Source: Candidatus Schekmanbacteria bacterium
GTDB lineage: Bacteria > Schekmanbacteria > GWA2-38-11 > J061
Reading direction: 5' to 3'
DNA length: 7,031 nt
Assembly (NCBI GenBank): GCA_003695725.1
Contig: RFHX01000131.1
Location: forward strand, 1-7,031
The stretch's first letter is position 1, and each line of letters opens with the position of its first letter. The notes under the pieces were generated by a model that was not told the origin of the DNA, searched no databases, and saw only the letters and a program-made list of their open reading frames with translations. The position numbers and the translations under genes were made by a program. Below are positions 1 through 5,733 of the stretch, one piece after another.

Positions 1-107
1 GTATATTGTTATATTGAAAGAGGGGAGGATTTTATTAAAAGAAATTTTTAAAATTAACGATAACTATTTGTTAAATTTAAATAAATTATTGATGGGAGTT
101 TTCGAAA
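1..107 (+). other. AT-rich leader, with possible tail of an upstream gene
   Basis: Two frames enter from the left edge. One reads 16 codons, ends at TAA 49-51, and has unremarkable codon use. The other stays open to TAA 113-115, would overlap the next gene's start by 8 bp, and is very rich in Leu, Asn and Lys. I slightly favour the first as the real end of an upstream gene, because 52-90 is almost pure A/T and looks non-coding. Neither tail is long enough to recognise. A strong purine run at 20-29 resembles a ribosome binding site but has no ATG, GTG or TTG at a useful distance. No convincing promoter or terminator hairpin is seen. Confidence 0.3.
94..98 (+). promoter_or_regulatory. Ribosome binding site deciding a TTG start
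   Basis: GGGAG lies 9 bases before the TTG at 108, which opens the ATPase frame. The nearby ATG at 92 is in another frame and reaches a stop after seven codons, so it cannot start the gene. The Shine-Dalgarno match and the ExeA-like N-terminus that follows (YYxLNxxPF type) support TTG at 108. Confidence 0.6.
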
Positions 108-899
108 TTGTATAAAGATTACTATGAGCTCAATGCATTTCCTTTTGATAATGTGCCTGACCCTTTTTTCTATTTTCCTTCGTCTTCCCACGAAACCACT
201 TTGAGAAGATCTCTTTTTGCAATTCAAAATCGAAAAGGTGCAGTAATGATTTGCGGTGAGCCGGGATGTGGAAAGACTCTGTTGATTAGAACACTTATTC
301 ATTCTCTTGATAGTGAAAAATATGAAATTGGACTTATTGGCAATCCCTCTCTCGATACAATTGACCTTCAAAAGGAAATTCTATACCAAATAGGTGTTGA
401 AGATATCCCTGAAGATAAACTTGATATTATCCATTCGCTAAATGAAAATTTATTGAACAATTTCAAGAGAGGCAAGGATACTGTAATATTTATTGATGAA
501 GCGCATATAATCAAAAATAATGAAATTTTTGACGAGATTCGTTTACTTTTGAATTTTCAACTTGACGATAGATATTTGCTGACGATTTTGCTTGCAGGAC
601 AACCTGAATTGAGGACTAAGATAAGCAGGATTCCTCAGCTTGAACAAAGAATTTCTGTAAAATGTGAATTGAAGCCGTTAACATATGAAGAAACAGTAGG
701 GTATATTACACTACGGCTGAAGAAGAGCGGAGCAAAGAGAGGAATTTTTACAAAGGAGTCCCTTGATTTGATTTATGAATTGAGCGGTGGGATACCTCGT
801 TTGATAAATAATATCTGTGATTTAGCTCTATTGGCAGGCTATGAAAAAGGATGCGAACAAATAGATACTGTATTGGTCAATGAAGTAGCGCAAATTTAA
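108..899 (+). CDS. ExeA/GspA-like AAA+ ATPase
   Basis: A 263-residue cytoplasmic P-loop ATPase of the ExeA/GspA (AAA_22) type. The N-terminus has the family signature, Tyr-Tyr then a LNAFPF-like motif and a DP(F/Y)F(Y)F motif (residues 5-23). Walker A is GEPGCGKT (50-57) and Walker B is VIFIDEAH (126-133). A sensor-1-like segment is LLAGQPEL (161-168), a likely arginine finger is Arg181 in LEQRI, and sensor 2 is GGIPRLIN (227-234), so all parts needed for ATP hydrolysis seem intact. ExeA itself, as known, is about twice as long, with a membrane segment and a peptidoglycan-binding domain. This protein stops just after the AAA+ lid, so it has no membrane or wall anchor of its own. Similar short ATPases occur in exopolysaccharide and exosortase (PEP-CTERM) loci, which fits the Wza/Wzc genes downstream. 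An assembly or export role is inferred; the substrate is unknown. The HD-GYP gene follows after 16 bp. Confidence 0.9.
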   Translation: MYKDYYELNAFPFDNVPDPFFYFPSSSHETTLRRSLFAIQNRKGAVMICGEPGCGKTLLIRTLIHSLDSEKYEIGLIGNPSLDTIDLQKEILYQIGVEDIPEDKLDIIHSLNENLLNNFKRGKDTVIFIDEAHIIKNNEIFDEIRLLLNFQLDDRYLLTILLAGQPELRTKISRIPQLEQRISVKCELKPLTYEETVGYITLRLKKSGAKRGIFTKESLDLIYELSGGIPRLINNICDLALLAGYEKGCEQIDTVLVNEVAQI

Positions 900-915
900 T
901 AAAAGAGGATTCTCA

Positions 916-2109
916 ATGGTTAGGGCAAGCGAATTAGTAAATAAAGGGAAAAATTTAAAAGATAAGGGCAGTGGTAAAGAGGAAAAAAGGGAAACTGAGA
1001 TTTCTCTTGATGGAGTAAATAACGAATTTCCTACATTTGAAGACAAAAAGATTGAAAAAAATAAAAAAGAGTTGAGAAAGCCAAAATCTCTAAATATAGA
1101 TAAAAATTTTTTTGGAAAAGAATCGGCAGGTGCTGACACATTTGATGATATAGAATTTAAAAGACACAAAGTATCCTACGATGAAGAAAAATCGCTTGTT
1201 GAAACTAATGAAAATGATAAATCAGCGGAAATTTACCGAAATGCTCTTGATGTTTTGAAGGGGTCTTTAAATCTTTTTCTGGAAAAGAATAAGATTGATA
1301 TAGATGGCATAAAAGATGTAGCAGAAAAATTCATTAGGGATATACAAGACCCCAATTCTTCCTTGATTGCCAAAGCCCTTTTTTATCAATCTGCGTCCTT
1401 TAATTTGATACAGCATCAAGTCGATGTAGCTATTTTAAGTTTAAAAGTTGCAATGGCTTTGGGAATTACTGGAGAAAGATTGAGGCAACTTCTGATTGGC
1501 GCAATGATTCATGATATAGGTTTTGCGAAGATTCCTTCAGAAATTATTGATAAGAGGGAAGAACTTACTGAAAATGAGAGGGAAGAGATTAGAAAACATC
1601 CGATTTACAGCAGACAGTTTGTTCTCGATGCATTGGGTTCTGAATATGAATGGCTGGCAACAATAGTTAACCGAGAGCATGAGCGCCTTGATGGAAGCGG
1701 ATATCCAAAGGGATTAAGCGGCGAAAGTATAGGATTGTTGCCAGAAATTGTAGGTATTACAGATATTTATGAAGCCCTTACACACACTCGCCCACAGCGT
1801 GGAAGGATGACGCCTTTCGATGCTGTTAAAATGATCATAAACAGTTATAAGAAGTCTTTTTCAAAAGATGTGATTAAAGCTCTTGTCAGCGAATGGTCAG
1901 CCTTTCCCGTAGGAAGCTATGTCCTTTTAAGCTCAAATAAAGTTGGACGGGTAATTGAGGTCAATCCATTGAGTCCCTTAAAACCAAAAGTGGAAATACT
2001 TTATGATGCGCAGGGGAATAAATTAGAAGAAACTGAAATCGTGGATTTGAACAAAGATACGCTCGTTTATATCGTTGCGCCTGTCTTTTATGAAGACCTT
2101 ATAAGTTAA
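916..2109 (+). CDS. HD-GYP domain protein, putative c-di-GMP phosphodiesterase
   Basis: A 397-residue soluble protein. Residues 1-100 are Lys/Glu/Asp-rich, of low complexity and probably disordered. Residues 105-150 are helical. The HD-GYP domain spans about 155-315, with His167, the HD pair His199-Asp200 in MIHDIGFAKIP, His228 in KHPI, EHERLDGSGYP (254-264), and Asp283 in TDIYEALT. A small beta-rich tail (about 325-397, starting FPVGSYV) follows. HD-GYP enzymes hydrolyse cyclic-di-GMP using two or three metals. Most ligands are present, but the first His of the usual HHE motif is Glu254, and the third-metal Glu position carries Asn163, so a two-metal or altered site is expected. There is no receiver or membrane domain, so the input signal is unclear. 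Start: ATG 916 with AGAGGA at 904-909. Lying between an ExeA-like ATPase and Wza/Wzc, it probably tunes polysaccharide export through c-di-GMP; this role is inferred. Confidence 0.88.
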   Translation: MVRASELVNKGKNLKDKGSGKEEKRETEISLDGVNNEFPTFEDKKIEKNKKELRKPKSLNIDKNFFGKESAGADTFDDIEFKRHKVSYDEEKSLVETNENDKSAEIYRNALDVLKGSLNLFLEKNKIDIDGIKDVAEKFIRDIQDPNSSLIAKALFYQSASFNLIQHQVDVAILSLKVAMALGITGERLRQLLIGAMIHDIGFAKIPSEIIDKREELTENEREEIRKHPIYSRQFVLDALGSEYEWLATIVNREHERLDGSGYPKGLSGESIGLLPEIVGITDIYEALTHTRPQRGRMTPFDAVKMIINSYKKSFSKDVIKALVSEWSAFPVGSYVLLSSNKVGRVIEVNPLSPLKPKVEILYDAQGNKLEETEIVDLNKDTLVYIVAPVFYEDLIS

Positions 2110-2123
2110 TGCCTTTGAAATAA

Positions 2124-2154
2124 TTGCATAAATGACGATGTATAATGATATAAT
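2124..2154 (+). promoter_or_regulatory. Candidate sigma-70-type promoter for the export genes
   Basis: The 69-bp gap after the HD-GYP stop contains TATAAT at 2149-2154 preceded by TG at 2146-2147, a perfect extended -10 (TGnTATAAT). A -35-like TTGCAT sits at 2124-2129 with a long 19-bp spacer, which an extended -10 can tolerate. A second TATAAT at 2141-2146 has a TTGAAA (2115-2120) 20 bp upstream. Transcription would begin near 2161, giving a leader of about 20 bases before the Wza-like gene. The region is AT-rich, so chance matches are possible. It would let wza and wzc be expressed apart from the ATPase and HD-GYP genes. Confidence 0.45.
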
Positions 2155-2184
2155 ATAAGTATGTAAATTTACGGATTTATGGCA

Positions 2185-3273
2185 ATGAGAAAAATTTTAA
2201 TATTTCACATTATCCTTTTCTTAATATGTATTCTTTCTGCTTGTAAAAGTGTTGAAGACAATAGAATGCCCCAAAATGAATTATCTCAAGGAATTGAAAC
2301 TTCATCAGTCAATAGTACTACCCTTAATCCTGTTAGGGAAAGTTCAATAGATAAGGGTATAGACTATAATCTAAAACCTTTAACTGAAAGAAAAAATGTT
2401 TATAGAATAGGCATAGGCGACAGTATTTTAGTTTCTGTATGGAAACATCCTGAGCTTGGGACAGATGGAATATCTGCTGCGCGGGGAGGCACAATAGTGG
2501 AGGAAGATGGAAGCATCTTTCTCCCCTTGATAGGACGCGTCAAGGTTGCTTCACTAACTATTGGCGAAGCTCGTGAAAAGTTGGCAAAGGCGTATTCCAA
2601 ATATGTTAAAAATCCTCAGGTTGTGGTTTCTATTCAGAGTTATGAGAGCAAGCGCTTTTATATTCTTGGAGAGATTAGAAATGCAGGCGCTTATACAATT
2701 AAATTTCCAATTTCTCTTCGGCAGGCGCTCTCCTTGGCAGGCGGACTTTTGCCTTTAGCAGACCTTGAAAGGGCATATATTATAAGGAATGGCAGGATAC
2801 TTCCAATCGACTTCGTAAGTTTAGTAGAAAAGGGAGACGACAGATTTGATATTGAAATAATAGATGATGATTTCATTTTCATTCCCAAAAAAGGAGAGGA
2901 GAATGTTTATGTCTTAGGAGAAGTCAAATCTCCGGGGATTGTTAAGATGGTCAATGGAAAGATGAATCTCCTTTCAGCAATTGCGTCACGGGGAGATTTC
3001 ACAATCTTTGCGGTCAAGGACAATGTGAAGATTATTCGTGGCCCTCTCAATAGCCCCAAAGTAATAACGGTAAATCTTGGTAAACTCTCAAATAAAGCAC
3101 AGGAAGGAAATATATCCAATTTTGAACTTAAACCGGGTGATATCGTTTATGTGCCCGATACGGCTATAGGGCGTCTCGATAAAATATTGCAGAAGATTGC
3201 GCCTGTTTTAAGGACTATAAATGAGGGATTGCAGCCATTTTATATTTACGACTTAATAAGAAATACGAGATAG
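2185..3273 (+). CDS. Wza-like polysaccharide export lipoprotein
   Basis: An outer-membrane polysaccharide export channel protein. Residue numbers count from the Met at 2185. A basic N-terminus and hydrophobic helix lead to a lipobox LSAC with Cys20 as the acylation site. A Ser/Asn-rich linker follows. The Poly_export domain (about 73-151) begins YRIGIGDSI and includes FLPLIGRV and VKNPQVVV. Two SLBB repeats follow, near 157-205 (YILGEIRNAGAY) and 241-295 (VYVLGEVKSPGI), and then an amphipathic tail. About 362 residues is normal for the family. An ATG also lies in frame at 2179, but it is only 3 bases from the CGGA (2172-2175), whereas 2185 is 9 bases away, so I chose 2185; the mature lipoprotein is the same. 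By analogy with Wza it would form a multimer across the periplasm and outer membrane, docking on the Wzc-like protein encoded 16 bp downstream. No gene symbol is assigned because the exported sugar is unknown. Confidence 0.92.
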   Translation: MRKILIFHIILFLICILSACKSVEDNRMPQNELSQGIETSSVNSTTLNPVRESSIDKGIDYNLKPLTERKNVYRIGIGDSILVSVWKHPELGTDGISAARGGTIVEEDGSIFLPLIGRVKVASLTIGEAREKLAKAYSKYVKNPQVVVSIQSYESKRFYILGEIRNAGAYTIKFPISLRQALSLAGGLLPLADLERAYIIRNGRILPIDFVSLVEKGDDRFDIEIIDDDFIFIPKKGEENVYVLGEVKSPGIVKMVNGKMNLLSAIASRGDFTIFAVKDNVKIIRGPLNSPKVITVNLGKLSNKAQEGNISNFELKPGDIVYVPDTAIGRLDKILQKIAPVLRTINEGLQPFYIYDLIRNTR

Positions 3274-3289
3274 TTTACAGGGAAAGTTA

Positions 3290-5716
3290 ATGGCACAATA
3301 TGAACTTGATTTGCGCGATTATTGGCGAATTATCAGAAAAAGAAGATTTATAATTATCTCTGTAACACTGCTTGTGGGTTTTCTTACCTTTCTTTTCTCT
3401 CTTATTCAGCGTCCAACTCCACTTTACAAAGCAACAGCAAGCGTTAAAGTTGAAAGGGCAACAAGTTTGACAGGACTTTTGACTGAAGTTGTTTCATGGT
3501 CAACATGGGATGACATTGCGACACAATCCGTAGTTATTACAAGTTATCGCATTATGGAAAAGGTTGCCCAAAGATTAGGATTTGTTCCAAAGAATCTTAA
3601 AACAGAAGAGATAAGAAAGAATCCAAAATATGTTGAAATCATTTCCGAGCTTCAAGACAGTGTGGAAGCAGAGCAGGAAGAAGATACCAATATAATCAAT
3701 ATCTATGCTGAATCGGAAAATCCTGAAGATGCAACATTATTGGCAAATACCGTTGCAGAAGTTTATAAAGAAGAAAACAGAAAAGAAAGAAACGCTCAAG
3801 TTACTGAAGCGCGAAAATTTATTGAATCACAATTGAAAATAGTCGGCAAACAACTGAGAGAATCTGAAGAAAAGCTCAAGAATCTTCAACAAAGAAACGG
3901 CATTATGTCCGAAGATTCTCTTTATTATGACAGTTTGCTTAAAGAAAAGAGTTCGCTTCGTGATGAATACCGCAAAGTTGCAGAAGAGTTGGTTGAAGCA
4001 GAAAAACAATTGGCAATTCTTGAGAAGGGACAGACGATTGATGAGGATTTCGGAAGAATCTACACGCCTGATTATTATTCGCATTTATATGAGTTGAACA
4101 GAGAACTTTTAGACCTCCTGCTAAAAAGGAAAGATTTGAGAGAACAATATAATGATGATTATCCGCCACTGAAAGAATTGGAAGAAAAAATTAGAAGTAT
4201 TGTCAATGAAATGGAACAACAGATTAAAAAGAAAGTTGAGGTTCTCAATTATAAGAAGGAGGATATCCTATCGAGGATAAAAGAGGTCGATAAGGCAATC
4301 TATGAAAAGCCGGAAGATTTACTTTCAATTGCGAGAGCAAGAAATGAAGTGGAAGTCAATAGAGAGTTATTCAGTCAATTGAAGACTAAGTATCAGGAAG
4401 CATTGATAAAGGAAGCGGAAAAGGTTGACGAAGTGACAATTGTGAAGCCTGCATTTGAAGAACCGATAATTACTAATCCATCGAGTATTTCGCAAAAGAC
4501 GGCAGTAGGACTCTTTATAGGACTTCTCCTTGGCTTTGTAATGGCGCTCATAATTGAAACTTTGGATACTTCAATTGGCACAATTGAAGACCTCGAGCAA
4601 TATCTCGATATTCCTGTTACTGGCGTAATTCCTGATGTGGGAAATGAGGAGTTGATAAGTGAAATTCAGCAGTCAGGAGCTGTTCAGGAAAACTTGGATG
4701 CAGAAACGATTGACCTTTATTCCAAACTGATTTCCCACTTTGCCCCTTCTTCCATACTTTCTGAAAGTTACAGGGCAATGCGGACAAATATTCAATTTAT
4801 GCTCCTTGAAAAGAAATACAAAACTATAACGATCACAAGCGCCTCTTTGGGTGAAGGTAAAACTTCTGTTGCTATAAATCTTGGAATTACGCTTGCTCAA
4901 CTTGGTAAAAAAGTGCTCCTAATCGAAGGTGATTTACGGAAACCTCGTCTCCATAAGGTATTTGGTTTAGAGAAGGAACCGGGATTGACAGATATTATAA
5001 TAGGGAACAGCCACTGGAAGAATTCTGTGCGTACAGTTATCGATATGATGTTAGGCAATCTTCAGTTTGAACAACTTTTTCAAACACCGGGACTTGATAA
5101 TCTTTCTATAATTACTTGCGGCCATATTCCTCCAAATCCTTCAGAATTTTTGAATGCTCAGGGGATTGAAGAACTTATTGAAGAGATTAAAGAATATTTT
5201 GATCTAATAATTATTGATGTACCTCCTGTCCTTCCTGTTACAGATGCTGTGATCTTAGGCGCAAAGACGGACGCTGTTTTATTGGTCTATCGTGCAGGCA
5301 AAATTGCCCGTTCCGGATTGAAGCGGGCGAAAAATATTTTATCCAATGTAAAAGCGAATGTCATTGGCATTGTACTCCTTGGGCTTAAACCTGATGTGAA
5401 TCCGGAGTATTTTAAATTTGGATATAAGAGCTATACAGAGGATTCTAACAAACCTCCTGAGAGCAGATTTATAGATACAATCAGCAGATTTTTCTCAAAA
5501 TTGGAATCTTTCTTTACTAAAGAAAATTTGAGAAAATTCATTAGTTCTTTGGACAGCAAACAGTTAACAAAGATTATCATCTCTGCGATTATTGTTCTGC
5601 TGATTGTAATAGGCATATTATGGCAAACAGGTGGATGTAAGAGTGAGAAAAAATTCCAAAATAGATACTCACTGAAAAATACCACAACTGAAAATATTAA
5701 GATGAATATAGAGTAA
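3290..5716 (+). CDS. Wzc-like chain-length regulator fused to BY-kinase domain
   Basis: An 808-residue inner-membrane polysaccharide copolymerase with a bacterial tyrosine-kinase-type ATPase. In order: Wzz domain (4-100) with TM1 (about 19-39); a long periplasmic coiled coil (about 170-385); a Pro-containing segment (386-398); TM2 (about 404-424); the juxtamembrane signature SESYRAMRTN (491-500); Walker A SLGEGKTS (519-526); Walker A' KVLLIEGDLRKP (541-552); and Walker B DLIIIDVPP (638-646). The usual first Asp of Walker A' is Glu546, while Asp548 is kept. An insert of roughly 20 residues (about 574-598) lies before GLDNL. Instead of a tyrosine-rich tail there are three tyrosines (707, 712, 715), then about 45 residues, a third hydrophobic helix (about 760-778) and a polar end that would face the periplasm. 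ATG 3290 has AGGGA at 3279-3283. As in Wzc, cycling of phosphorylation would control chain length and export with the Wza-like partner. Kinase activity is inferred. Confidence 0.92.
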   Translation: MAQYELDLRDYWRIIRKRRFIIISVTLLVGFLTFLFSLIQRPTPLYKATASVKVERATSLTGLLTEVVSWSTWDDIATQSVVITSYRIMEKVAQRLGFVPKNLKTEEIRKNPKYVEIISELQDSVEAEQEEDTNIINIYAESENPEDATLLANTVAEVYKEENRKERNAQVTEARKFIESQLKIVGKQLRESEEKLKNLQQRNGIMSEDSLYYDSLLKEKSSLRDEYRKVAEELVEAEKQLAILEKGQTIDEDFGRIYTPDYYSHLYELNRELLDLLLKRKDLREQYNDDYPPLKELEEKIRSIVNEMEQQIKKKVEVLNYKKEDILSRIKEVDKAIYEKPEDLLSIARARNEVEVNRELFSQLKTKYQEALIKEAEKVDEVTIVKPAFEEPIITNPSSISQKTAVGLFIGLLLGFVMALIIETLDTSIGTIEDLEQYLDIPVTGVIPDVGNEELISEIQQSGAVQENLDAETIDLYSKLISHFAPSSILSESYRAMRTNIQFMLLEKKYKTITITSASLGEGKTSVAINLGITLAQLGKKVLLIEGDLRKPRLHKVFGLEKEPGLTDIIIGNSHWKNSVRTVIDMMLGNLQFEQLFQTPGLDNLSIITCGHIPPNPSEFLNAQGIEELIEEIKEYFDLIIIDVPPVLPVTDAVILGAKTDAVLLVYRAGKIARSGLKRAKNILSNVKANVIGIVLLGLKPDVNPEYFKFGYKSYTEDSNKPPESRFIDTISRFFSKLESFFTKENLRKFISSLDSKQLTKIIISAIIVLLIVIGILWQTGGCKSEKKFQNRYSLKNTTTENIKMNIE

Positions 5717-5733
5717 CATTCCAAATCTAAACT

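Noticed and set aside
71-80. TTAAATTTAA palindrome before the ATPase gene, considered as an operator
   Set aside because: Perfect 10-bp A/T palindromes are expected by chance in such AT-rich sequence, and no second copy or promoter pairs with it.
828-1169. Minus-strand open frame of 113 codons across the ATPase/HD-GYP junction
   Set aside because: It crosses two well-supported + strand genes, has a low-complexity Ser/Phe/Leu composition as expected from the reverse of Lys/Glu-rich coding DNA, and shows no domain.
2110-2178. Rho-independent terminator after the HD-GYP gene
   Set aside because: No GC-rich stem followed by a T-run is present in the gap.
5431-5724. Minus-strand open frame of 97 codons over the end of the kinase gene
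   Set aside because: It is the reverse shadow of the C-terminal helix region; the + frame continues smoothly from the kinase domain. No ribosome binding site or family motif is seen.
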